This document shows, one piece after another, positions 1 through 8,403 of a DNA stretch of 49,419 bases. Each line of letters opens with the position of its first letter. Within the stretch, counting starts at the first letter, position 1. Where the stretch lies: positions 1 through 49,419 of the forward strand of contig CAIRSA010000241.1 of NCBI GenBank assembly GCA_903881085.1, in the 5' to 3' direction. Position numbers and translations under genes: made by a program. Below the pieces are notes generated by a model, which was given only the letters and a program-made list of their open reading frames with translations, made no database searches and was not told where the DNA came from. This DNA is from an uncultured Acidobacteriia bacterium (GTDB lineage Bacteria; Acidobacteriota; Terriglobia; Bryobacterales; Bryobacteraceae).

Positions 1-6
1 CTCACC

Positions 7-29
7 GAGCCGCGACCGTGAGGGAGCGG
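7..29. repeat. short intergenic motif at the window edge
   Basis: The stretch can fold through CCGC at 10-13 and GCGG at 26-29. I recall motifs of this kind as recurrent between genes in Solibacter-like genomes, but only one copy is visible here, so the repeat status is not shown by this window. Confidence 0.3.
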
Positions 30-220
30 TTCCGAATTTACCCAAACGCTTGGTCGAGGTAAAGACAAAAGGGTCGTTTAACCCACTTCCGACCAGTGAT
101 GCGGAATTCCACCGCAAAATTCCCCAGCTTTGCATATTGCAATACCTTTAGATTCCGCACCCGACGGGCATTCCGAATTGGCAATCGGATTGCTCCCTTG
201 GAATCCCATAGGAGTCGTCA
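30..220. other. non-coding leader of the respiratory operon
   Basis: I see no convincing gene in this stretch. Short open frames here lack a ribosome site and run into the cytochrome gene in the wrong frame. A purine-rich TAGGAG element just before 221 is the likely ribosome binding site of the cytochrome gene. The promoter was not identified with confidence. Confidence 0.4.
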
Positions 221-670
221 ATGAAAGACGCCGCACATTTACTTCGTCTAGCCGGGTTATTCCTCGGCGGATTCATCATCTTCGTGCTTGTCAGGCAGGC
301 GCTGATGCCTGCGGAATTTGGCAAATACGGCCACTTTCGGCCTGGCGCACTGAATGATATTCGCGCCCACACGGTGACATTCGCCGGCCGCGCGGCCTGC
401 GAAATGTGCCATGACGACCAATTGACGGTTTTGAAGAAGGGAAAACACATCGGCGTATCCTGTGAAGCCTGCCACGGGCCGCAATCGATCCATGCCGACG
501 ATCCCGGCAAGACCAAACCGGTACTGCCCGATACGGGCAAGTTATGCGCGCAGTGTCATGAGGCCAACTCGGCGAAACCAAAGAAGTTTCCTCAAGTGAT
601 CACCAAAGACCATTCCGGTGGCGAGGTCTGCAAAACCTGCCACACGCCGCACAATCCGAAGATTTCATAG
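221..670 (+). CDS. tetraheme cytochrome c family protein
   Basis: A 149-residue exported electron carrier. An N-terminal hydrophobic segment (about residues 8-25) acts as a signal or membrane anchor and would place the protein on the periplasmic side. Four CxxCH heme-attachment motifs are visible: CEMCH, CEACH, CAQCH and CKTCH. They are spaced as in small multiheme cytochromes of the c7/NrfH/NapC-related type, and further histidines could serve as distal ligands. The ATG at 221 follows a TAGGAG element. It is the first gene of a set with an Fe-S protein and an NrfD subunit. I infer that it passes electrons between that quinone-linked module and a periplasmic partner not present in the window. 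Heme count is certain; the redox partner is unknown. Confidence 0.85.
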   Translation: MKDAAHLLRLAGLFLGGFIIFVLVRQALMPAEFGKYGHFRPGALNDIRAHTVTFAGRAACEMCHDDQLTVLKKGKHIGVSCEACHGPQSIHADDPGKTKPVLPDTGKLCAQCHEANSAKPKKFPQVITKDHSGGEVCKTCHTPHNPKIS

Positions 671-685
671 TAAGGAGCCACACTC

Positions 686-1441
686 ATGGACACATCACGT
701 AGAGGTATGGTTCAGGATACAGCGAAGCTGCTGTTTCTAACCCCCGCCGCGGCATGGTTTTTCGATAAGCTGAACGGGGCCGAGGTTGCTCCTCCGGAAC
801 CAAAGTATGAACTGGCCGCCCATTATTGGGGCATGACCATTGATGTTGAAAAGTGTATCGGCTGCGGCAACTGTGTCCGCGGCTGCGCCAAGGAAAACAA
901 TGTACCCGCAGGGTTCTTCCGCACCTGGGTGGAGCACTACGAAATCGACGGCTGGCCGGAAGAGCATCCGGAAGTCTCAGCGCCCAACGGCGGTTTCGAC
1001 GGTTTCCCACAGTCGAAGCATGAAGGCTGGAAGAGCTTCTTTATTCCGAAACTTTGCAATCATTGCGAACATTCCCCCTGCGTTCAGGTTTGCCCGGTAG
1101 GGGCCACGTTTGAAACACCTGACGGTCTGGTCTTGGTGGACAAAACCTACTGTTTGGGCTGCCGCTATTGCGTGCAGGCCTGTCCGTACGGCTGCCGCTA
1201 CATCGATCCGCAAAAAGAGGTGGTCGATAAGTGCACGCTCTGCTACCACCGCATTAGCAAAGGCCTTACCACGGCCTGCTGCGAAGTTTGCCCCACCGGT
1301 TGCCGCACATTGGTGGATTTGAAGAATCCGAAGGACCCGGTGCATGAATTCATTCGCACCAACAGCGTGCAGGTTTTGAAGCCGCATATGGCCACGGGGT
1401 CGAAAGTGTTTTACCGCGCGCTCGATCAGTCGGTGCGCTAG
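686..1441 (+). CDS. four-cluster [4Fe-4S] ferredoxin subunit (NrfC/DmsB/PsrB-like)
   Basis: A 251-residue electron-transfer subunit. Four cysteine groups are visible in the classic order: CIGCGNCVRGC near residue 55, CNHCEHSPCVQVCPVG near 123, CLGCRYCVQACPYG near 157 and CTLC...CCEVCPTGC near 185. This predicts four cubane clusters, as in the B subunits of molybdopterin oxidoreductases. The N-terminus carries an RRG motif followed by a hydrophobic stretch, a plausible Tat signal. TAAGGAG lies before the ATG. It sits between the cytochrome and the NrfD gene with gaps of 15 and 10 bases, so the three are almost surely co-transcribed. It should connect the NrfD quinone site to the cytochrome or to a catalytic subunit encoded elsewhere. 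Confidence 0.9.
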   Translation: MDTSRRGMVQDTAKLLFLTPAAAWFFDKLNGAEVAPPEPKYELAAHYWGMTIDVEKCIGCGNCVRGCAKENNVPAGFFRTWVEHYEIDGWPEEHPEVSAPNGGFDGFPQSKHEGWKSFFIPKLCNHCEHSPCVQVCPVGATFETPDGLVLVDKTYCLGCRYCVQACPYGCRYIDPQKEVVDKCTLCYHRISKGLTTACCEVCPTGCRTLVDLKNPKDPVHEFIRTNSVQVLKPHMATGSKVFYRALDQSVR

Positions 1442-1451
1442 GAAGGGATGA

Positions 1452-2633
1452 ATGGCGATGGAATCAATAATAAACGGCGTTCAAGGGTTCATGTACCCCA
1501 ATGAGGTGGAGCTGCAATGGAGCATCCTCATTGTTCTATATCCGTTCATCACCGGACTGGTGGCGGGCGCGTTCATTCTGGCTTCGCTCGAACGCGTGTT
1601 CCGCGTGGAAGAGGTGAAGCCTACCTACCGGCTGGCACTGTTGACAGCCCTGGCGTTCATGCTGGTGGCGCCGCTGCCGCTGCAGTTGCACCTGGGGCAT
1701 CCGGAGCGCTCCTTTGAGATGTTCCTTACCCCGCACAAGTCTTCGGCCATGGCGATGTTCGGCTTCGTCTACCTGTGGTACCTGATGATCGTGCTGGTAA
1801 TCGAAATCTGGCTCGATTTCCGCAAAGATATCGTCCTGCTCTCGCAAACCACCACCGGCCCGCTGCGCCTGCTTTATAAAGCCATGACGCTGGGCTCGGA
1901 TAATATCAGTCCGCGTTCGCTGCAGATCGACGATAAGACCGGCTACATCATCACAGTCATTGGCATCCCGTCGGCCTTCCTGCTTCACGGCTACGTCGGC
2001 TTCATCTTTGGCTCGGTGAAAGCCAATCCATGGTGGTCCACCCCGTTAATGCCCATCGTGTTCCTGTTCTCGGCCATGGTTTCGGGCATTGCGCTGGTGA
2101 TGCTGATGTACATGGTAACCACAAAGTGGAACAACCGCAAAATAGACATGCGCTGCGTGGATACCATTGCGCGCTATTTGTTCTACGCTTTCGTGATCGA
2201 CTTCTCGCTGGAAATGCTCGACCTCATCCACCGCATTTACGAGTCCGACGAATCGTTCAAGAGTCTGGATTTCATGGTACACACCAAGCTGTTCGTCTCG
2301 CAGATTGTCATTCAAATCATCTTCGGCACCTGCATTCCGCTGGCGCTGTTGGCATCCACTCAGTTGTTTCGCATCGCTGAGGGCACGCGCAAACTCATGT
2401 ATTCCGTGGCTGGCGTACTCACGTTGATCGGCATCTTCGCTATGCGCTGGAATGTGGTGATCGGTGGGCAGCTCTTTTCCAAGAGCTTCCTTGGATACAC
2501 AACCTACAAGATGGAATTTGCCACCCGCGAGGGGTCGCTCACTGCCATCGTCTTAACGATTCTTCCGTTCTTTATTTTATGGGCGCTGATTAAACTTCTG
2601 CCGCCTTGGCCGCAAACGAAACCTTCTACGTAG
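1452..2633 (+). CDS. NrfD/PsrC-type quinone-interacting membrane subunit
   Basis: A 393-residue polytopic membrane protein with about nine to ten hydrophobic segments. It begins with a short polar N-terminus and then a helix rich in I, L and V. The order of helices and its place directly after a four-cluster ferredoxin match the NrfD/PsrC family, which oxidises or reduces quinone at the membrane surface without its own cofactors. It follows the Fe-S gene by 10 bases and precedes the next gene by 10 bases. No catalytic molybdopterin subunit is visible in the window; it could lie upstream of base 1. The substrate is therefore open. Confidence 0.85.
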   Translation: MAMESIINGVQGFMYPNEVELQWSILIVLYPFITGLVAGAFILASLERVFRVEEVKPTYRLALLTALAFMLVAPLPLQLHLGHPERSFEMFLTPHKSSAMAMFGFVYLWYLMIVLVIEIWLDFRKDIVLLSQTTTGPLRLLYKAMTLGSDNISPRSLQIDDKTGYIITVIGIPSAFLLHGYVGFIFGSVKANPWWSTPLMPIVFLFSAMVSGIALVMLMYMVTTKWNNRKIDMRCVDTIARYLFYAFVIDFSLEMLDLIHRIYESDESFKSLDFMVHTKLFVSQIVIQIIFGTCIPLALLASTQLFRIAEGTRKLMYSVAGVLTLIGIFAMRWNVVIGGQLFSKSFLGYTTYKMEFATREGSLTAIVLTILPFFILWALIKLLPPWPQTKPST

Positions 2634-2643
2634 GAGGGTCCAA

Positions 2644-4287
2644 ATGGACGAGCTGTCCGAACTGCTTCGCGATGTCGAGGACCTGCGGCGCCGGGTGGCG
2701 CAATTAGAGCGGGTCACCGGAATTGAGCCAGTAAAAGCCCCCGAAGCCGCTGCTGCACATATGCAGATAGAGGGCGGCGGGGGCGTGGTTGCTTTGGACG
2801 AGGCGCAGAACCTTGTGCCGCTTTTCGGCTGGTCATTCATGGGCCTGGCTGGCGCTTATCTGCTGCGTGCCATGACCGAATCAGGCGCCATGCCGGGTAT
2901 GGCAGGTGCGCTCATCGGCATCGCCTACGCGGCTTATTGGCTCTATCTTGCCTCGTGCCGGGCGCTCGAAAAGCCCATCTTCAGCACCGTGCACGGGCTG
3001 ACCGCCGCCTTCATCCTGGTGCCGATGGTGTACGAAACCACCGTGCGCTTCCGGCTGATCTCATTGCCCGTAGCCTCTGGAATCACGGTGTGCTTCGCCC
3101 TGCTTGGTCTAGGCATCGGCTGGAAGGGTAAGGTCAATGCCATTGCCTGGATCGCCACCATTTCAGGATTGTTGACCGCTTGTGCGCTGTTTCGCGAAAC
3201 GCACGATGCTGTCGCCTGGGCGGCTACAACGCTGGCAATCGCCCTGGCGGTTGAGATCTCGGCGTGCCGCGATCACTGGCTCGGCCTGCGTTGGATAACT
3301 GCCCTGGCGGCCGACTTCATGGTGCTAATCATTGCCCTGACGGTTGGGCGGAACAACGGCACTGCCCCCTCAGCCGTATTGGCGGCGCAAATTGCTCTTG
3401 TGACGATCTACACGGCGAGCGTCGTTGACCGGACTTTATTGCGTGGGCTCTCCATCACCTGGTTTGAAATCGGGCAAGCGCTAGCCGTCAGTGTTGTAGG
3501 CATTGGCGGCGCCATGCAAATCAGTGGTGGCGCGATCGCGGGCGGATTTTGCCTGTTGGGTGGGTTGGCTTGCTACCTGGTATCGTTCGCTTTTCTCGAT
3601 CGCTTTCGCGGACATGACCGCAACTTCTACGCCTACTCCACCTTTGCGTTGTGCTTCATCGCAGCGGGCGGTTCCATGATCCTCGCAGGAACTTGGCTCA
3701 CCGCCTTGTGGGCAGTTTTGGCTGTGGTGCTGATGGCCGCCGGATTCACACGTGGCCGCGACACGTTGCGCGTGCACGCCGCGTTGTATTTGATCCTCGG
3801 TCTTGGCAGCTCCAAACTGCTTTCCGTGGCCACGGACCGCGTCGTTCGTCTCGGCTCGGGCATGCGGCCTGACGTCCCGCTGGATTATCTGGTGATGGCC
3901 GTTGGCGTCCTGCTTTGCTACCTTGCCATTCTGAACTGGGCGGATCGGATTCCTGCCCATTGGACCACCAAAGTCGAAGCGATTCTGGTGGCCGCCGCAG
4001 TCTGCTGGAGCACTGCCGGAATCCTAGCCGGATGGCTTTCTTCGCCGCCCTTGCGAACTGCTTTGTTGACTGCGATTGCAATTGGCGCCGGTTGGGCCGG
4101 CAACCGCTTCCGCCGCGATGAATTCACGTGGCTGGCCTATCCTCTGCTCGCATTGGCTGGGCTGAAACTCGCGGTGGAGGACTTTGCACAAGGCCAATCC
4201 ATTACCTTGGTTGCTTCCCTGATATTCTTCGGCGGCGGCTTGATCTTAATGCCGCGTCTAATGAAAAAACGGCCCAGTTCGGCCTAG
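2644..4287 (+). CDS. DUF2339-like polytopic membrane protein
   Basis: A 547-residue protein with a short charged N-terminal coiled coil (about residues 1-25, heptads of L, V and R/E) followed by some 14 or more hydrophobic segments running to the C-terminus. This arrangement resembles DUF2339/COG5373 membrane proteins, whose role is unknown. GGAGGG lies just before the ATG, and the gene starts 10 bases after the NrfD gene, so it appears to be the last member of the respiratory operon. A hairpin repeat directly follows the stop codon. Family assignment rests on architecture rather than on a specific motif, so I am moderately sure of it and make no functional claim. Confidence 0.65.
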   Translation: MDELSELLRDVEDLRRRVAQLERVTGIEPVKAPEAAAAHMQIEGGGGVVALDEAQNLVPLFGWSFMGLAGAYLLRAMTESGAMPGMAGALIGIAYAAYWLYLASCRALEKPIFSTVHGLTAAFILVPMVYETTVRFRLISLPVASGITVCFALLGLGIGWKGKVNAIAWIATISGLLTACALFRETHDAVAWAATTLAIALAVEISACRDHWLGLRWITALAADFMVLIIALTVGRNNGTAPSAVLAAQIALVTIYTASVVDRTLLRGLSITWFEIGQALAVSVVGIGGAMQISGGAIAGGFCLLGGLACYLVSFAFLDRFRGHDRNFYAYSTFALCFIAAGGSMILAGTWLTALWAVLAVVLMAAGFTRGRDTLRVHAALYLILGLGSSKLLSVATDRVVRLGSGMRPDVPLDYLVMAVGVLLCYLAILNWADRIPAHWTTKVEAILVAAAVCWSTAGILAGWLSSPPLRTALLTAIAIGAGWAGNRFRRDEFTWLAYPLLALAGLKLAVEDFAQGQSITLVASLIFFGGGLILMPRLMKKRPSSA

Positions 4288-4288
4288 G

Positions 4289-4312
4289 GTAGGACAGGCG
4301 GTCCGCCTGTCC
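4289..4312. repeat. intergenic hairpin repeat, AGGACAGGCG type, copy 1
   Basis: Perfect 10-base arms (GGACAGGCGG at 4292-4301, CCGCCTGTCC at 4303-4312) flank a single central T and are preceded by GTA. The same lead-in and arms recur at 17183-17207, and a shorter relative lies at 7691-7705. It sits right after a stop codon. There is no T-run after it, so it is not a typical intrinsic terminator. Confidence 0.75.
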
Positions 4313-4376
4313 AATTTCTAATTCGAACATTTCGCCGGCAGAAACCGTATACTTCGCATAGCACCCCAAGCATCCG

Positions 4377-5306
4377 ATGATTCACGTTGAAAAATTGCGA
4401 AAAACCTACGGCGACTTCACTGCGGTCGACGACATCTCTTTTGAGGCGATGCCGGGCGAAGTATTCGGACTCTTAGGCCCGAATGGCGCCGGCAAAACCA
4501 CCACCATTGGCTGCATCACCGGCCTGCTAACTCCCACCGCCGGCCATATCAGCGTGCTCGGCCACGATGTGGTCAGCGACGGCGTGGAGGCGCGCCGGTC
4601 GCTCGGCGTCGTCCCGCAGGAACTCGCTCTTTACGAAGACCTCTCGGCCACGGAAAACCTGCTGTATTGGGGCGGCGCCCAAGGCTTGCGGGGCACCGAG
4701 GCCAAGCGCCGCACTCAGGAAGTGCTGGCCCTGACCGGTCTTGCCGATCGCGCCAAGGAGCCCGTCAAGCAATTCAGCGGGGGTATGAAGCGGCGCTTGA
4801 ATTTTGCTGCGGGCATCATTCATCAACCGAAAGTGCTGGTGCTCGACGAGCCGACGGTGGGTGTGGATCCACAAAGCCGAGTCCGTTTGCTTGAGCTGGT
4901 ACAGGAGCAGGCCAACGCCGGCACGTGTGTCGTCTACACCACGCACTACATGGAGGAGGCGGAGACGCTGTGCAACCGCCTGGCGATTGTCGATCACGGC
5001 CGCGTCATCGCCCAAGGCACCTTGGATGAACTGCGGGCACTGCTGGGATCCCGCGATCTGCTGCGCTTGGAAGGGCTGTTCCCAGTCGACGACTGCCGCG
5101 AAGTCTTGCACAAGGCCGAGGGCGTGGAGATCGTAACGGCCGAACCGAACCTGCTGGCGTTTTCCGCCACCAAGGCAACCATGCGCATCCCTGAGCTGTT
5201 TGCCGCATTGACCTCCGCCGGTGCGGAAATCCGCGCGGTCACCATGAAGCAGCCAAGCCTGGAGACCCTGTTCATCAAACTGACAGGCAAGGAGCTGCGC
5301 GAATAG
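4377..5306 (+). CDS. ABC transporter ATP-binding protein (ABC-2 exporter type)
   Basis: A 309-residue cytoplasmic ATPase that drives the two permeases encoded next. Walker A GPNGAGKTT lies near residue 34, the Q-loop follows in VVPQE, the signature FSGGMKRRL near residue 138, Walker B VLVLDEP near 158, and the switch histidine in YTTHYMEEAE. The C-terminal third after about residue 220 is the variable regulatory tail usual for this type (NatA/CcmA-like). The stop codon is one base from the start of the first permease, indicating an operon. The substrate cannot be read from the sequence; families of this kind export drugs, lipids or sodium. Confidence 0.93.
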   Translation: MIHVEKLRKTYGDFTAVDDISFEAMPGEVFGLLGPNGAGKTTTIGCITGLLTPTAGHISVLGHDVVSDGVEARRSLGVVPQELALYEDLSATENLLYWGGAQGLRGTEAKRRTQEVLALTGLADRAKEPVKQFSGGMKRRLNFAAGIIHQPKVLVLDEPTVGVDPQSRVRLLELVQEQANAGTCVVYTTHYMEEAETLCNRLAIVDHGRVIAQGTLDELRALLGSRDLLRLEGLFPVDDCREVLHKAEGVEIVTAEPNLLAFSATKATMRIPELFAALTSAGAEIRAVTMKQPSLETLFIKLTGKELRE

Positions 5307-5307
5307 A

Positions 5308-6522
5308 ATGATCTGGCTTTGCGCAAAGAAAGACCTTCTGCGTCTGCGCCGCGATCCGGCGGCCCTGCTGTTGTGGATTGGCTTCCCGCTGATGCTCATC
5401 AGCATCATGGCCGCCCTGTTCGGCAAGGAGAGTCCCAAGCCGCGCGGGCTGCTCTTGATCGCCGATGAGGATGCGACCTTCGTTAGCGGCGCCTTGGCCA
5501 ACGTTTACAGCCAGGGCAAACTTGGCGAGATGATTCGCACCGAAAAAGTGAAGCAGGACGAGGGCCGCGCCCGCATGGAAAAAGGGGACGCGTCTGCGCT
5601 GCTTGTGATCCCGAAAGGTTTCAGTGACGCCTTCCTCAACAACCAGCCGATGCAGTTGCCGCTCATCACCAATCCAGCCTATCGAATCATGCCGCGATTG
5701 ATTGAAGAGACGCTTTCCGTTGTGTTCGACGCCGGCTTTTATCTGCAGCGCATCGCAGGCGATGAAATGCGCGCAGTCAGTATAGCGGGCCCCCGTTCGG
5801 AAGAGCAGGTCGTGGACCTGAGCCGTCGCTTCAAGCGCATTGCCGATAGCCTTTCCAAATACACGAACCCGTTGCTCATCGAATTGAAATCAACGGTGGT
5901 GAAGGAAGACGAGCAACCGCGCAAGAGCTTCGGCGCCATCTTCTTCCCCTCGATGTTGTTTCTGTCGCTCCTGTTCATCGCCCAAGGCGTCGCCATGGAT
6001 ATGTGGAAAGAGCGCACCCAGGGCGCAATTCGAAGATTCGTTTCTACGGCGTCTCCGCTTCGAGCCTGGCTCGGCGGCAAAATGCTCTCGGCCGGGATTG
6101 TATTTCTAACCGTCAGCTCGGCCGGTTTCCTAATGGCCCATTTCTTCATTGACCTGAGTCTGGATCACGCGTTGCCCTCCATTCTCTGGGTCTCTGCAAG
6201 CGGCATAGGGCTCTGTCTGCTGTTCATGCTGCTGATTGTTCATGCGCCCTCGGAGCGCGGCGCCGGCATCGTTGCCAATCTGGTTACGTTTCCCCTGATG
6301 ATGGCCGGCGGCAGCTTCTTCCCGTTCGATCTGATGCCTGCGAATCTGGCCGCGATCGGCCGCATGACTCCCAATGGCTTCGCCCTTACCAAGCTTCAGG
6401 AAATTATGGATGGCAAGATTCACTTGCTCGCCCTGGCTCCAGTATTGATTGGCCTGATCGCTTTTTGCCTGATTGTTTCGCTAATTATTGAGCGCCGCGT
6501 ACGGAGGAACTTCGCTGTATGA
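5308..6522 (+). CDS. ABC-2 type permease, first subunit
   Basis: A 404-residue membrane protein. One hydrophobic helix near residues 20-40 is followed by a large soluble domain (about 45-210) and then five or six membrane helices in the C-terminal half. This is the layout of ABC-2 permeases of the YhgE/NatB kind, with an extracytoplasmic domain between helices 1 and 2. It starts one base after the ATPase stop and overlaps the next permease by four bases (ATGA), so translation is probably coupled. With its partner it should form the heterodimeric channel of the exporter. Confidence 0.88.
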   Translation: MIWLCAKKDLLRLRRDPAALLLWIGFPLMLISIMAALFGKESPKPRGLLLIADEDATFVSGALANVYSQGKLGEMIRTEKVKQDEGRARMEKGDASALLVIPKGFSDAFLNNQPMQLPLITNPAYRIMPRLIEETLSVVFDAGFYLQRIAGDEMRAVSIAGPRSEEQVVDLSRRFKRIADSLSKYTNPLLIELKSTVVKEDEQPRKSFGAIFFPSMLFLSLLFIAQGVAMDMWKERTQGAIRRFVSTASPLRAWLGGKMLSAGIVFLTVSSAGFLMAHFFIDLSLDHALPSILWVSASGIGLCLLFMLLIVHAPSERGAGIVANLVTFPLMMAGGSFFPFDLMPANLAAIGRMTPNGFALTKLQEIMDGKIHLLALAPVLIGLIAFCLIVSLIIERRVRRNFAV

Positions 6523-7646
6523 AGACGGCAATATCCGGTGCGCTGTTTCTGGCTCGAAAAGATGTCGCTTATCTTCTGCGCATGCGCGAGGCCGTGATGT
6601 GGGTCTTCGTTATGCCGATCGTGTTTTTCTACTTCATAGGCAGCATCACCAAAAATTATGGCGGCGGGCCGGAGCAGAAGGATCCGATCATCGTCAACCT
6701 GCCGGCTGACGCGGGCTTCCTCGGCAAACGTTTGGTGAATGGCCTGGAGGCCCGGAATTATCGGATTGTGAAGAGCGAATCTCCCGTAACGTTGGAAGTT
6801 CCTGAAGGATTTACGCAATCTGTTTTAGGCGGCAAACCGGTGGTCTTGAAACTGACTCGCGAAGGCGAAGGTCTCAATGCCGACTACGACCAGGCACGCG
6901 TGGGCCGCGTGGTTTACACGCTGCTCGCCGATCTGATCGTTGCCGAAAAGAGCACCTCGCCGGTGACGCTGCAATCATTGGATGATGTCGCGAAAGCTCC
7001 GCACATGTTGAAGCTCGACGTGAAGCCCGCAGGCAAAAGGAAGGATCCTCCCTCGGGCTTCGAACAGGCGGTTCCAGGCACCATGGTGATGTTCACCATG
7101 CTCGTGATGTTCACCGTGGGCGCAAGCATGTTGACGGTGGAACGCGAGAAAGGCATCCTGCGCCGTCTGGCTTCATCGCCCATGCCGCGCGAGGCCGTGG
7201 TGGCGGGCAAATGGGCCGCGCGCATGGCCCTGGGAATGGTGCAGATCTGCTTTGCGATGATCACCGGCTCTGTGTTGTTTCATGTGAATTGGGGAGCCCA
7301 TCTTGGCATGGTGTTGCTGGTGATGTTCGCCTACGCCGGCCTGGCCGCATCGCTCGGCATGTTGCTCAGCAACTTCGCCAAAAATCAGCGCCAGGTGATC
7401 GGCGCCGGAGTGCTGCTCAGCAACGTGATGGCGGCCATCGGCGGCTGCATGTGGCCTGTTGAAATCACGCCGCCCTGGGCGCAGCGTCTGGCATTGTTCG
7501 TCCCGCCAGGCTGGGCCATGGATGCCTTGCACAAACTGGTGAACTTCGGCGCCGAACCTGCGGCGGTGATCCCGCACATCCTTGCCATGTTCGCCGCCTC
7601 ACTGGTCGTCGGCTTGATCGTAGCCCGCAAATTCCGTTTCCAGTAG
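6519..7646 (+). CDS. ABC-2 type permease, second subunit
   Basis: A 375-residue protein with the same plan as the preceding permease: one N-terminal helix (about residues 25-45), an extracytoplasmic domain to about residue 180, then a cluster of helices. A motif near residue 205 with the order V-E-R-E-K-G lies at the start of the membrane domain and is typical of ABC-2 exporters, where it forms the coupling region to the ATPase. It overlaps the first permease by four bases. The two permeases are diverged paralogues. It ends the operon; a degenerate hairpin repeat follows about 45 bases later. Confidence 0.88.
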   Translation: MKTAISGALFLARKDVAYLLRMREAVMWVFVMPIVFFYFIGSITKNYGGGPEQKDPIIVNLPADAGFLGKRLVNGLEARNYRIVKSESPVTLEVPEGFTQSVLGGKPVVLKLTREGEGLNADYDQARVGRVVYTLLADLIVAEKSTSPVTLQSLDDVAKAPHMLKLDVKPAGKRKDPPSGFEQAVPGTMVMFTMLVMFTVGASMLTVEREKGILRRLASSPMPREAVVAGKWAARMALGMVQICFAMITGSVLFHVNWGAHLGMVLLVMFAYAGLAASLGMLLSNFAKNQRQVIGAGVLLSNVMAAIGGCMWPVEITPPWAQRLALFVPPGWAMDALHKLVNFGAEPAAVIPHILAMFAASLVVGLIVARKFRFQ

Positions 7647-7690
7647 CCAAACTGCCTAACTCCCGAGCCCGTGGGGTTCCTTGGGTGGCT

Positions 7691-7705
7691 CAGGCGATTC
7701 GCCTG
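7691..7705. repeat. intergenic hairpin repeat, AGGACAGGCG type, degenerate copy
   Basis: CAGGCGA and TCGCCTG arms of seven bases flank one T. The core is identical to the centre of the copy at 17185-17207, but the outer arms have diverged. Confidence 0.55.
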
Positions 7706-7832
7706 TGCGAACACTAACTCAAACAACCTCCGAATGGAAAAGGTCGACCCTGTGATTGATTATCACTCCTGTGGCCGTCTTTCACTGCGCCAGAGATGAT
7801 CTTGGCTGAGCCCTGGCATATTTGTAGCATTC

Positions 7833-7860
7833 TTCCCATTGGCAAAAAGATTGCTATAAA
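7833..7860 (+). promoter_or_regulatory. possible promoter for a leaderless transcript
   Basis: TATAAA at 7855-7860 lies six bases before the ATG at 7867, with a weak TTCCCA at 7833-7838 spaced by 16 bases. If used, transcription would begin at or next to the start codon. There is no purine-rich ribosome site between them. This is a pattern match only. Confidence 0.3.
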
Positions 7861-7866
7861 AGGTAC

Positions 7867-8307
7867 ATGCAGACCAGCATGATTTTATCCGCGCTTGTAG
7901 GCATCTTGACGCTCGGACACGGGGGTGCCGCTCAAGATGCACAGCAGACGGAGCGCTTTTTAGGGAAATGGGAGGCGAAGGTGAATGCTACAGTGGCCTG
8001 CACCATCGAGTTCCGAACCAGTGGCGCTGGTGTCTCAGGCTCGATAGCAGACTGCAAAATCCATACGGATGCCAATGGAAAACTTGAGGAGCCAGAGCCC
8101 CCGAATGCCCCATCAGCGCCGTCCCCATTGGCAAATCTCCGCATTGCGAGTAATGTGCTTTTGTTCGAATTCCGAGACGAAGAGGGCTCCGCGCCAGTAA
8201 AATTCGAGATGAGGCTGGTGAAAGACGGCGTTGCAGACATTATTATTGACAACGCTCGCGACAAGATCAAGCCCATAAGATTCATTCGAGCTTCCGCCCC
8301 AAAATAG
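7867..8307 (+). CDS. small secreted protein of unknown function
   Basis: A 146-residue protein with an N-terminal signal peptide (about residues 1-22, ending near the second AQ). The mature part begins with a GKWEAKV-type strand and continues as short beta strands and turns, with a proline-rich loop near residue 82. This resembles the small lipocalin-like or beta-sandwich secreted proteins common in Acidobacteriota, which contain GxWxhxh and SGxhxD motifs. I do not recognise a named family. It stands alone, between the exporter operon and a gene on the other strand. Confidence 0.65.
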   Translation: MQTSMILSALVGILTLGHGGAAQDAQQTERFLGKWEAKVNATVACTIEFRTSGAGVSGSIADCKIHTDANGKLEEPEPPNAPSAPSPLANLRIASNVLLFEFRDEEGSAPVKFEMRLVKDGVADIIIDNARDKIKPIRFIRASAPK

Positions 8308-8403
8308 GTCAAACATCCGCGAAGGTTAACTTGATGAGTCGGGATATCGGAGAAGTGGGCTCGCCGCAATTATGCGATCGTTTCCGCGAGAGCTCTCACC
8401 CCA

